Shown: in pieces, positions 18,101-27,690 of the stretch
Layout of the letters: each line of letters begins with the position of its first letter
Position numbering within the stretch: position 1 is the stretch's first letter
Source: JAHKLT01 sp046197865
GTDB lineage: Archaea > Methanobacteriota > Methanobacteria > Methanobacteriales > Methanobacteriaceae
Length of the DNA: 64,000 nt
Assembly: GCF_046197865.1 (NCBI RefSeq)
Contig: NZ_CP166990.1
Location: 992,001-1,056,000 of the forward strand
Direction: 5' to 3'
Made by a program: the position numbers and the translations under genes
Notes under the pieces: model-generated
The model's database searches: none
Told to the model about the DNA's origin: nothing
Seen by the model: the letters and a program-made list of their open reading frames with translations, nothing else

Positions 18101-21100
18101 AACCTTAACAACAGACAAATTAACATTGGTTACATTTGTTTCATTATCTGTGTCATTGGTTTCGTTGGTGTTATTACCACCAGTTTCATTAGACCAGACA
18201 ATAACGGTGTTATTCATAATGCCTGTAGCATTACCATTAACACGGAAGAACAAACGAAGTACAATACTAGTATTATTAGCAATACTACCCTCTAATGTCC
18301 AAGTATCTGTCACATTATTATACTCCCAGTTCATTGTAGATTCATATCTAAGGTATGTTAAACCTTTAGGAATCAATTCTTTGACAATTACACCAGTAGC
18401 ATCATCCACACCAATATTACGAATAGTAATATCATAGTAGATTGTATCATTATAATTAGCCACTGTAGAACCAGCTTCTTTAACAATAGTTAAAGATGCA
18501 TTCTTAATATAAGTCTCATTATCAGTGTCATTAGTATCATTAGAACTATTACCACCAGTCTCATTAGACCAAACAATAACAGTATTATCTAAAATACCAC
18601 TAGCATTAACATTAACAATGAAATACAAAGTCAAAGTAATAGAAGACTTATTACCAAGATCACCATTAAGAGTCCAAGTACTATCAACAGCATTATAAGT
18701 CCAAATTCTACCATAACCATCATAACCATCATAAGTCAAACCAAAAGGAATCAACTCCTTAACAACCACACCAGTAGCATTAATTTGAGCATTATTAGTA
18801 ATAGTAATGTTATAATAAATTCTATCGCCAATAACAGCAATAGTGGAACCACCAATTTTATTAACGATTAAAGTAGCATTAACTACTTCAGTTTCATTAT
18901 TAGTAGCATTAGTACCATTAGACTCATTACCACCAGTTTGATTAGTTTTAATATTAACAATGTTTTCTAAATAACCAACAGCACTTTCATTTACACGGAA
19001 GAATAAACGAATAGTGACATTAGCACCAGCACCAGCTAAAGTACCATTAAGAACCCATTTACCATTAGACTCAGTCCATCCACCAGTAACATTTTCATAA
19101 TGATCATATTCTAAGCCAATAGGGATATATTCACTAACAACAACATCAGTTGCAGTACTAGTACCATGATTATAAATCACAATATCATATGAAATCATTT
19201 GACCAATAATAGCATAATCATTATTAGCAACCTTAACAACAGACAAATTAACATTGGTTACATTTGTTTCATTATCTGTGTCATTGGTTTCGTTGGTGTT
19301 ATTACCACCAGTTTCATTAGACCAGACAATAACGGTGTTATTCATAATGCCTGTAGCATTACCATTAACACGGAAGAACAAACGAAGTACAATACTAGTA
19401 TTATTAGCAATACTACCCTCTAATGTCCAAGTATCTGTCACATTATTATACTCCCAGTTCATTGTAGATTCATATCTAAGGTATGTTAAACCTTTAGGAA
19501 TCAATTCTTTGACAATTACACCAGTAGCATCATCCACACCAATATTACGAATAGTAATATCATAGTAGATTGTATCATTATAATTAGCCACTGTAGAACC
19601 AGCTTCTTTAACAATAGTTAAAGATGCATTCTTAATATAAGTCTCATTATCAGTGTCATTAGTATCATTAGAACTATTACCACCAGTCTCATTAGACCAA
19701 ACAATAACAGTATTATCTAAAATACCACTAGCATTAACATTAACAATGAAATACAAAGTCAAAGTAATAGAAGACTTATTACCAAGATCACCATTAAGAG
19801 TCCAAGTACTATCAACAGCATTATAAGTCCAAATTCTACCATAACCATCATAACCATCATAAGTCAAACCAAAAGGAATCAACTCCTTAACAACCACACC
19901 AGTAGCATTAATTTGAGCATTATTAGTAATAGTAATGTTATAATAAATTCTATCGCCAATAACAGCAATAGTGGAACCACCAATTTTATTAACGATTAAA
20001 GTAGCATTAACTACTTCAGTTTCATTATTAGTAGCATTAGTACCATTAGACTCATTACCACCAGTTTGATTAGTTTTAATATTAACAATGTTTTCTAAAT
20101 AACCAACAGCACTTTCATTTACACGGAAGAATAAACGAATAGTGACATTAGCACCAGCACCAGCTAAAGTACCATTAAGAACCCATTTACCATTAGACTC
20201 AGTCCATCCACCAGTAACATTTTCATAATGATCATATTCTAAGCCAATAGGGATATATTCACTAACAACAACATCAGTTGCAGTACTAGTACCATGATTA
20301 TAAATCACAATATCATATGAAATCATTTGACCAATAATAGCATAATCATTATTAGCAACCTTAACAACAGACAAATTAACATTGGTTACATTTGTTTCAT
20401 TATCTGTGTCATTGGTTTCGTTGGTGTTATTACCACCAGTTTCATTAGACCAGACAATAACGGTGTTATTCATAATGCCTGTAGCATTACCATTAACACG
20501 GAAGAACAAACGAAGTACAATACTAGTATTATTAGCAATACTACCCTCTAATGTCCAAGTATCTGTCACATTATTATACTCCCAGTTCATTGTAGATTCA
20601 TATCTAAGGTATGTTAAACCTTTAGGAATCAATTCTTTGACAATTACACCAGTAGCATCATCCACACCAATATTACGAATAGTAATATCATAGTAGATTG
20701 TATCATTATAATTAGCCACTGTAGAACCAGCTTCTTTAACAATAGTTAAAGATGCATTCTTAATATAAGTCTCATTATCAGTGTCATTAGTATCATTAGA
20801 ACTATTACCACCAGTCTCATTAGACCAAACAATAACAGTATTATCTAAAATACCACTAGCATTAACATTAACAATGAAATACAAAGTCAAAGTAATAGAA
20901 GACTTATTACCAAGATCACCATTAAGAGTCCAAGTACTATCAACAGCATTATAAGTCCAAATTCTACCATAACCATCATAACCATCATAAGTCAAACCAA
21001 AAGGAATCAACTCCTTAACAACCACACCAGTAGCATTTGCAGTACCTGTATTACTTATTGTAATATTATAATAAATCCTATCACCAATAACAGCAATAGT

Positions 21101-24100
21101 AGAACCACCAATCTTATCTACATTTAAAATGGCATTTGTAACAGTGAAATTATTACTAGTATAATTTTCCCCCTCAGGAAATTCATCTGTAGTTACATTT
21201 ACAATATTTGTAATATTTTGACCAATTGTACCAACAACTCTGAAAACTAGTGTTAAAATAACCTCATTTTCATTATATAATGTCTCATTTAATACCCAAG
21301 TATAATTGTTTATTTTATTCCAATACCCAGTAGTATTTTCATAACGAACATACTCTAAACCATCAGGAATATATTCAATAACAGTAACATTATTTAAATC
21401 ATCTGCACCGCCATTAATAATAGTAATATTATAATAAACATAATCTCCAACTTTTACATGAGTAACATTAGTACTTTTTATAACATCTAATGCATGATCA
21501 GCAATATAAAGCTCATTACTTGTTGTATTATTACCATTTGGAGTTTGATTTGTAGTTACATTAATTATATTAACAACAGTTGATCCTGGAAAACCTGTAA
21601 CATTGAAAAACAGAATCAAAGTAACTTCTTGTCCAACTCCAAGATCTGAACTTAATTTCCATGATGTTTCAGAAATTTGATTCCACAAGCCAGTACCATT
21701 TTGATATCTATAATATGTTAATCCAACTGGAATATAATCAATTATAGTAACATCATTAGCAATAGAGCTTCCAATATTTTTTATGGTGATTGTATAATTA
21801 AAAATATCACCTTTATGAACAAATGGAAGATCAACAAACTTGCTAACATTTAAAACTACATCTGTTATATTAGTATTAGGACTAGTAACATTTTCACCAT
21901 CAGGATTTTCTTCATAAGTCACATTAGCAGTATTATTAGTAACACCATCATAACCTCCACTAACACGGAAAATTAGAGTTAAAACAACCGTTTCACCAGG
22001 AGCTAATAATGTTTTAAGAATCCAAGTCCTAGTATTCTCATCATATTCCCAGTCAAATCCATTAAATTTAGAATTATTAAAATCCAAACCATTAGGCAAA
22101 TAATCCAAAATAGTGACATTTGTAGCATTTAATGTAGTATGGTTATTTTTTATAGTAATATTATACTCTATATAATCACCAGTATTAGCTTCAGTAGTAT
22201 TAACAGTTTTATTAATAACTAAATAGCTATCAATTCCTCTGAGTGTAATAATACCATATTTTCTAGTTAAATTAGATCCACCAGCATAAGTAGTACCATT
22301 AATAATATAAGTCCCAATTTTTGAACTAATAAAATTAATATAATTATAATATCCATTATTAAATAATTCTATTTCATCTACCAATGAAGAATTATTAACA
22401 TAAATTGTAACTTTTTGACCAACTATAGTATTATTATTATCATCAGTTAAAGTTACATTTAAAGGTATAATTTGACCAATATTTGCAGTAATAGTTTTAT
22501 TATTTATATAATAAACCATAATTTCACTTGTAATTTGACCTAAATTATAAATTTTTTCAATGTGATCTGCTTTCATTACATTATTATCTAAATATAAAGT
22601 TCCTGTTGGAGCATTATAAATAAAATGATTATTATCAGTAAAAGCATCTTCAAAGAATCCATTTAAAACAGTCATATTATAAGCATTATATATAGCTGTG
22701 CCATTTAAAGCAGAATTGTTAATAAATCTATTACCTTCACTGTAAAATGTTCCAAGATATGAATTATAAATAGCTCCACCATTTTCAAATGCTGTATTAT
22801 TATATAAATGGTTAGTTCCATTTAAAGTAAAGTTAATTCCTAGATTATAAATAGCTCCACCATTAGTAGCTTCATTGTCATGTAATTTATTATTTCCTTG
22901 TATAGTAGTTTTATTACCTTCATTATAAAGTCCACCACCTAAAATAGCTGAGTTATTGTATATTTCATTGTTTCCTATAATTTTTAAAGTATTTGTAGAA
23001 ATTGTAATAGAAACTGTATAATTTCTATCTGAGTCATTCCATTTGTTTATTGTGTTATTTGTTTCAGCATTTGCTGTGTTATATATTCCTCCACCGTTTT
23101 GTGTAGCAATATTGTTAAATATTTTATTTGTTTCATTTAAGAAAATTGAGGCATTTGTCCATATACCTCCACCATTTATTGCATTATTATTATAAATTTC
23201 ATTATTTCCAACAAGTTCTAAACCTTGTATAATTGCAGTTAAAAATATTGTAATAATATCAGATTGATCATTAATATTTCCAACAGTATTATTTGTAAAG
23301 CCTTGTGCTATATTGTATATTCCTCCACCGTTTTGTGTAGCAGTGTTGTTAAATATTTTATTTGTTTTATTTAAAAGAATTGAGGTATTGGTCCAAATAG
23401 CACCACCATTTCTAGCTGTATTATTATATAAATAATTGTTTCCTGAAATATAATTATGCATTTCATATTCATAATTTTCATAATCCAATATACCATTTAC
23501 ATAATCTTTTTGCTCAATAAAATTATTAATAAATCTATTGTCAAATGAGTAATATAATGCACCACCATCTAAAGTAGCTTTATTATCATACATTAAATTA
23601 GAACCTATAATAGCTAATCCTCCGTTATTATAAATTCCACCACCATTTTCACTAGCTATATTGTTTTTTAAAGTATTATTTTCTATTATTTGGAAATTAA
23701 AACCTACATCATTGTAAATTCCACTACCATTTATAGCATTGTTATATGATATTGTGTTATTTTTAATAATTGTAAAATTATACCCATATAGATTATAGAT
23801 TCCACCACCATTATTACCTGCATTGTTATAAGCAATTAAATTATTACCATTAATTGTAAAATATCCTGCAGATAGAACATCATAACGAAGTAAACCATTA
23901 TTATATATTCCACCACCATCAGACAAAGCAGTGTTGTTAATAATTTGATTGTTTCCAATAATTGTAAAATTATTTGAAAGCTGTATAAACTGCCATTCGC
24001 CTATATCATTTTCACCTGGACTAAAAGCAACATTATAGATTCCACCACCATTAGTAGCTGTGTTATTAAATATAATGTTTGTTCCACTAATTGTAAAGAA

Positions 24101-27049
24101 ATTTCCATTAATATTATAAATTCCACCACCATTAGTTTTAGCAGTATTATTAGCAATTATATTATTAGTACCATTAATTAAGAAATATTGTACTCTATAA
24201 TTATAAATTCCACCACCATGAGCTACAGTATTAAGAGCTGTAACAGAATTATTAGCGATAATAATATTAGTTCCATCAATTGTGAAGTGACTTCCACTAT
24301 TATAAATTCCACCTCCAGCAACATTACTTTCATCAGCAACATTAGAAGTAGTATTTGAATGAACAATATTATTTGCAATAGTAATTGTACCTAATATTAT
24401 GGAATTATAAGCTGAATTAAAAATTCCTCCACCTTTAGATTTAGAAGAAGCAGAGTTGATACTATTATCAGAAATGATATTATTAGTACCATTAATTAAA
24501 AAACCATTAGCTGAATTAAAAATTCCACCTCCATATGCTTCTGATTCTGTAGAAGTTGAAAAACTAGTAATTTTATTATTTGTTATGAATACATTACCCA
24601 ATATTCTAAAATTAGTACCAATGTTATAAATTCCTGCACCATAAGAACTAGAAGATATTGAATAGAGAATATTGTTAGAAATATTATTACTATCACCACT
24701 AATTAAAAAATTAGCAGCTGAATTATATATTCCTCCACCCACAGCTTGACTAGAAGCATTGATAATATTGTTTATTATACTATTATTATTAATAATTCTA
24801 AAATTATTAGCTGAATTAAAAATTCCTGCACCAAGACCATTATTATTAGCAATAATAATATTGTTTGCTATAATATTAGAATCATTAATTAAAAAATTAA
24901 TAGCTGAATTCCAAATTCCAGCTCCTTGACTACCAGCAGTATTATTTGCAATGATATTACTACCCGTAATTGTAAAATTAACACCAGTTCCACCATTATA
25001 GATTCCACCACCATTAGATGAAGAACTTAATGCATCATTAAAAGTTATTTCATTATTTCCAGATATTATAAAATAATTTCCATTATAATTATAGATTCCA
25101 CCACCATTTTGATTAGCAGAATTATTTGTTATAGTATTATTTCCAATAATTAAGAAGTAATTTCCACCAGTATTATATATTCCACCACCATTTTGATTAG
25201 CAGAATTATTTGCAATAATATTACTACCAGTTATTGTAAAAATATTAGCTAGATTATATATTCCTGCACCTGTTTGAGGAATAATATTATTAGCTATAAT
25301 ATTACTTCCAATAATTTTAAAGTTAATACCAGTTGCAGCATTATATATTCCAGCTCCGTTTTCGCCACCAGACATTTTATTATTGTTTGATATTGTATTG
25401 TTTCCTGAAATAGTGAAACTTGAAGCATTATTATAAATTCCTCGTTTATTATTTGATATACTATTTGTACCATTTATTTTAAAGTTGTTACCTGTATTAT
25501 AAATTGCAGAATATGAGCCACCATTATAATTATTATCTATTTTATTTTTCCCATCAATTAAAAAATTGTTAGCTAAGTTATTTATTACACCACGATTAGA
25601 TGTTACAGTATTATTTTCTATAGTATTTGATCCTAAAATTTTAAAATTTATTCCAGATGCAGTATTAAAAATTATATTATTAGTAGCATAATTACTAGAA
25701 ATATTAGAATCAATTAAAGTAAAATTGTTTCCTTCATTAGCAATAGCTCCACCATAAATAGCAGAGTTATTGAATATTGTTAAGTTATTTAAAGTTACAT
25801 AATTACCAAGATTATAAATAGCTCCACCTGCATTAGGAACACTATTTCTTTCAAATAATGAATTCATTATAATTGCATTATGGACACGATTAAAAATAGC
25901 TCCACCATCATCATGAGTTGTGATTTTATATGCTTTATTTTCTATGAATTTCGAATCTTTTATTAAAGTATATTCTCCTTGCTGTATTGAAACAGCTCCT
26001 CCATTACGTCCAACATTATTTTCAAAGTATGAATTTGTTATAGTTAAATTCATATTTGTTACATTACTATAAATTGCACCACCAGTAAAATTTGCATAAT
26101 TATTTGTAAAATTTGAGTTATTTACAAATAATTTTGATCCCTGATTTTCAAGTTGATAATAAATAGCTCCACCAGCTCCACCAGCAGTCCCTGTAGCTGC
26201 ATGATTAGCATCATTATTATCAAATGTAGAATCGAATATATTTATAATTCCTAATTTACCTGGACTATGCATAATACCATATTCCTGAATACAAATAGCT
26301 CCACCATTATATCGGGCAAAGTTATTATTAAAATTACTATTTATTATTGTTAAATTATTTGCATATCCAAAAATAGCTCCACCATAATTAGCTCTATTAT
26401 TTAAAAAAGTCGAATTTATTATTAATACTTGATTTGCATTTTCAATTAAAATTACACTACCATAAGCTTTATTTGTACCATCGTTTGAACCAACTGCATT
26501 CATAAAAGTTAAGTTTATAAAAGTTACATTTACATTATTTATTATTAAAAACATTTTAGGTATAGAATTACCATTTATTGTATGTCCCATTCCATTTATA
26601 ATTAAATTTTTATTAATTGTAATAGGTGGATTTGATGATGAAGCACTTATATCACTTCCTAGAATAATTTCTTCATCTCCTGGGGCTAAAGCAGTGATAG
26701 CATCTGCTAAACCTGTAAATGTATTTCCATTATAATTAGCTTTAAGTTCTATATCAAACTCTTCTTCTTCAATTAAATCATTATTAGTTGCAAAAAGCAT
26801 CAAATTTCCTGTACTTTTAACATCTAATGTATTATCAACCACTTCATTATTATCTAATGTCTGATTTTCCAATAAATCATCCATATTTATATTTTGATTT
26901 TCTATATTTTCTTCATAAATTTCTATATCTTCAATATTTTGCAAATTTGTATTATTATCATATTCTGTTGCTGAAACATTTGATATTACAAATATAGAAA
27001 AAACCAATAAAATCAAAGAAATGAAAATTATTTTTTTATTAGTTGGCAT
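15149..27049 (-). CDS. Giant adhesin-like protein: beta-helix, 17 DUF11 modules, two Ig-like domains, C-terminal anchor
   Basis: I choose the ATG at 27049 because GGAGGAT lies seven bases before it; an ATG four codons upstream overlaps that site. The product has about 3966 residues. A signal peptide (KKIIFISLILLVFSIFVISNVSA) comes first, then a parallel beta-helix to about residue 1400 with dozens of GGGIYN/GGAIYN turns, as in polymorphic outer-membrane-protein repeats. An Ig-like linker follows, then 17 DUF11 modules from about 1600 to 3700. Eleven of these belong to a near-identical tandem array. Two Ig-like domains (GKPGETVTI, GKPGEGVII) and an anchor with TGNPI, a hydrophobic helix and KRRF complete it. 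It is exported and rich in N-x-S/T sites. Binding to hosts, other cells or surfaces is inferred from the family; the ligand is unknown. Confidence 0.9.
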   Translation of the reverse strand: MPTNKKIIFISLILLVFSIFVISNVSATEYDNNTNLQNIEDIEIYEENIENQNINMDDLLENQTLDNNEVVDNTLDVKSTGNLMLFATNNDLIEEEEFDIELKANYNGNTFTGLADAITALAPGDEEIILGSDISASSSNPPITINKNLIINGMGHTINGNSIPKMFLIINNVNVTFINLTFMNAVGSNDGTNKAYGSVILIENANQVLIINSTFLNNRANYGGAIFGYANNLTIINSNFNNNFARYNGGAICIQEYGIMHSPGKLGIINIFDSTFDNNDANHAATGTAGGAGGAIYYQLENQGSKLFVNNSNFTNNYANFTGGAIYSNVTNMNLTITNSYFENNVGRNGGAVSIQQGEYTLIKDSKFIENKAYKITTHDDGGAIFNRVHNAIIMNSLFERNSVPNAGGAIYNLGNYVTLNNLTIFNNSAIYGGAIANEGNNFTLIDSNISSNYATNNIIFNTASGINFKILGSNTIENNTVTSNRGVINNLANNFLIDGKNKIDNNYNGGSYSAIYNTGNNFKINGTNSISNNKRGIYNNASSFTISGNNTISNNNKMSGGENGAGIYNAATGINFKIIGSNIIANNIIPQTGAGIYNLANIFTITGSNIIANNSANQNGGGIYNTGGNYFLIIGNNTITNNSANQNGGGIYNYNGNYFIISGNNEITFNDALSSSSNGGGIYNGGTGVNFTITGSNIIANNTAGSQGAGIWNSAINFLINDSNIIANNIIIANNNGLGAGIFNSANNFRIINNNSIINNIINASSQAVGGGIYNSAANFLISGDSNNISNNILYSISSSSYGAGIYNIGTNFRILGNVFITNNKITSFSTSTESEAYGGGIFNSANGFLINGTNNIISDNSINSASSKSKGGGIFNSAYNSIILGTITIANNIVHSNTTSNVADESNVAGGGIYNSGSHFTIDGTNIIIANNSVTALNTVAHGGGIYNYRVQYFLINGTNNIIANNTAKTNGGGIYNINGNFFTISGTNIIFNNTATNGGGIYNVAFSPGENDIGEWQFIQLSNNFTIIGNNQIINNTALSDGGGIYNNGLLRYDVLSAGYFTINGNNLIAYNNAGNNGGGIYNLYGYNFTIIKNNTISYNNAINGSGIYNDVGFNFQIIENNTLKNNIASENGGGIYNNGGLAIIGSNLMYDNKATLDGGALYYSFDNRFINNFIEQKDYVNGILDYENYEYEMHNYISGNNYLYNNTARNGGAIWTNTSILLNKTNKIFNNTATQNGGGIYNIAQGFTNNTVGNINDQSDIITIFLTAIIQGLELVGNNEIYNNNAINGGGIWTNASIFLNETNKIFNNIATQNGGGIYNTANAETNNTINKWNDSDRNYTVSITISTNTLKIIGNNEIYNNSAILGGGLYNEGNKTTIQGNNKLHDNEATNGGAIYNLGINFTLNGTNHLYNNTAFENGGAIYNSYLGTFYSEGNRFINNSALNGTAIYNAYNMTVLNGFFEDAFTDNNHFIYNAPTGTLYLDNNVMKADHIEKIYNLGQITSEIMVYYINNKTITANIGQIIPLNVTLTDDNNNTIVGQKVTIYVNNSSLVDEIELFNNGYYNYINFISSKIGTYIINGTTYAGGSNLTRKYGIITLRGIDSYLVINKTVNTTEANTGDYIEYNITIKNNHTTLNATNVTILDYLPNGLDFNNSKFNGFDWEYDENTRTWILKTLLAPGETVVLTLIFRVSGGYDGVTNNTANVTYEENPDGENVTSPNTNITDVVLNVSKFVDLPFVHKGDIFNYTITIKNIGSSIANDVTIIDYIPVGLTYYRYQNGTGLWNQISETSWKLSSDLGVGQEVTLILFFNVTGFPGSTVVNIINVTTNQTPNGNNTTSNELYIADHALDVIKSTNVTHVKVGDYVYYNITIINGGADDLNNVTVIEYIPDGLEYVRYENTTGYWNKINNYTWVLNETLYNENEVILTLVFRVVGTIGQNITNIVNVTTDEFPEGENYTSNNFTVTNAILNVDKIGGSTIAVIGDRIYYNITISNTGTANATGVVVKELIPFGLTYDGYDGYGRIWTYNAVDSTWTLNGDLGNKSSITLTLYFIVNVNASGILDNTVIVWSNETGGNSSNDTNDTDNETYIKNASLTIVKEAGSTVANYNDTIYYDITIRNIGVDDATGVIVKELIPKGLTYLRYESTMNWEYNNVTDTWTLEGSIANNTSIVLRLFFRVNGNATGIMNNTVIVWSNETGGNNTNETNDTDNETNVTNVNLSVVKVANNDYAIIGQMISYDIVIYNHGTSTATDVVVSEYIPIGLEYDHYENVTGGWTESNGKWVLNGTLAGAGANVTIRLFFRVNESAVGYLENIVNIKTNQTGGNESNGTNATNNETEVVNATLIVNKIGGSTIAVIGDRIYYNITITNNAQINATGVVVKELIPFGLTYDGYDGYGRIWTYNAVDSTWTLNGDLGNKSSITLTLYFIVNVNASGILDNTVIVWSNETGGNSSNDTNDTDNETYIKNASLTIVKEAGSTVANYNDTIYYDITIRNIGVDDATGVIVKELIPKGLTYLRYESTMNWEYNNVTDTWTLEGSIANNTSIVLRLFFRVNGNATGIMNNTVIVWSNETGGNNTNETNDTDNETNVTNVNLSVVKVANNDYAIIGQMISYDIVIYNHGTSTATDVVVSEYIPIGLEYDHYENVTGGWTESNGKWVLNGTLAGAGANVTIRLFFRVNESAVGYLENIVNIKTNQTGGNESNGTNATNNETEVVNATLIVNKIGGSTIAVIGDRIYYNITITNNAQINATGVVVKELIPFGLTYDGYDGYGRIWTYNAVDSTWTLNGDLGNKSSITLTLYFIVNVNASGILDNTVIVWSNETGGNSSNDTNDTDNETYIKNASLTIVKEAGSTVANYNDTIYYDITIRNIGVDDATGVIVKELIPKGLTYLRYESTMNWEYNNVTDTWTLEGSIANNTSIVLRLFFRVNGNATGIMNNTVIVWSNETGGNNTNETNDTDNETNVTNVNLSVVKVANNDYAIIGQMISYDIVIYNHGTSTATDVVVSEYIPIGLEYDHYENVTGGWTESNGKWVLNGTLAGAGANVTIRLFFRVNESAVGYLENIVNIKTNQTGGNESNGTNATNNETEVVNATLIVNKIGGSTIAVIGDRIYYNITITNNAQINATGVVVKELIPFGLTYDGYDGYGRIWTYNAVDSTWTLNGDLGNKSSITLTLYFIVNVNASGILDNTVIVWSNETGGNSSNDTNDTDNETYIKNASLTIVKEAGSTVANYNDTIYYDITIRNIGVDDATGVIVKELIPKGLTYLRYESTMNWEYNNVTDTWTLEGSIANNTSIVLRLFFRVNGNATGIMNNTVIVWSNETGGNNTNETNDTDNETNVTNVNLIINKLVNKNSANIGENVTYTITIENIGTSDATNVVIHDLTPYGLDLIDDGTSSGLWTYYPNSDIWVLNSSLASNAKVTLILVFNVTGEFAGIVNNTITVGSNQTNDTNITSNNTNLTNVTLDIHKIAGATVININEIIYYDIIIFNTGSTPANDIIVREYIPEGLNYLYYENIYGNWIEANANTWYLNGTINGGHNATIRLFFKVTMNATGFINNTVNVWSNQTNGTDPNGTNVTNNTTNIRNVSFNISKIAGSNIANIGDIIFYDIVIVNTGSDNATDVVLKEYIPNGLSYLNYDNIYGSWREISDNIWLLNGYIAPGANATIRLFFTVNGNVTGFINNTVNVKSNQTGGNESEGENSTNNTTNVYKLNTITEIDDVSGKPGETVTINGIVIDENGNPVISGNVTIILPDGSNVIVNVENGTFTYDWTIPNSFKPGIYDIVAYYNGNDKYEPSENQSKAYILKLNTVTSVDDITGKPGEGVIITGTVVDENGNLVKNGTVILTLPDGSKVSVPVIDGHFEYPWTIPNNFKEGSYIIIADFIGNEYYESSIGNGTLTVLTSSITPPVPGPGIVEDKEDIVDKNVMEKTGNPIIILLLVLISSLILLPLKRRF
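16989..21037 (-). repeat. Tandem array of a 1128-bp unit, about 3.6 copies
   Basis: The sequence repeats with a period of exactly 1128 bases (376 codons): copies begin near 16989, 18117, 19245 and 20373, the last one partial, ending at 21037 where the reading diverges. In every stretch I compared the copies are identical, including silent positions. One unit codes for three different DUF11 modules, which on the coding strand read in the order IGGSTIAV, EAGSTVANY, VANNDYAII. The array therefore adds or removes three modules at a time and keeps the frame. Confidence 0.95.
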
Positions 27050-27061
27050 ATAATCCTCCAT

Positions 27062-27666
27062 TTATTATTTAAAAAAATATTTTTATTTATTAAAAATTCC
27101 ACACATATCAAATTAAACATCTTTTAGTTCAAATATACCTCCATTAATTCTTATTCGCCATCTAAAATTCTTTAAACGGTTCGAATAATAATTTTTTCCA
27201 ATTCAATTAAAAATTTTATAGCTAATCATAAAAACACAAATAATTAATTTTTTAATTAATTTTTCAATAACATAAGGCTATTTTTTCTATAATAATCCTT
27301 TAAATATATTTTCATTTATAAAAATTATTGAACATTTATAATTAAAAAATTAAAAATTTTATAAAAATATTGTATTTATAATATTTTTACTTTATATAAT
27401 GCACTCCTTTTTAATTGATTGATTTCAATAACAATAATTGATATTACAACTATCTATATATAGCAATTACAGCTTAAAAAATAAAAAAAATAATTATAAC
27501 AACCACACAATTATTGTTAATAAATATATGTTCGTTATAGTATATAGTTCTTTTGAAAAGTAGTTTTGATTATTTATATATTGTTTTTTAATTACTTAGT
27601 AGTCCTTGAAAGTAGAATTATTTAAGAATAAAATAGTTTTATAAAACCTTAAATTTTTAAAAAAAA
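27062..27666. promoter_or_regulatory. Upstream region of the giant adhesin gene
   Basis: About 600 AT-rich bases without a gene. A TATA-like GGTATATTT (minus strand, 27139-27131) lies about 27 bases ahead of GTGTGGA (27104-27098), a position suited to the transcription start. That gives a leader of about 50 bases before the ATG at 27049. The rest shows nothing I can name. Confidence 0.4.
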
Positions 27667-27690
27667 AAGAAGATTAATTAAAATCTTCTT
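27667..27690 (-). terminator. Hairpin enclosing the stop codon of the 883-residue adhesin gene
   Basis: The same AAGAAGATT/AATCTTCTT stem with the TAA in the loop, here followed on the minus strand by a run of about ten T, the best intrinsic-terminator layout of the five. Confidence 0.72.

Noticed and set aside
16998..20693. Repeated open frames on the plus strand, 74 and 103 codons, inside the adhesin array
   Set aside because: They are antisense shadows of the identical 1128-bp copies and have no ribosome site; their recurrence only reflects the repeat.
16989..21037. Assembly artefact creating the tandem copies
   Set aside because: The copies are in frame, flanked by diverged copies of the same modules at both ends, and the last one is partial with a smooth transition to diverged sequence. 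Real repetition is likelier, although the exact number remains uncertain.
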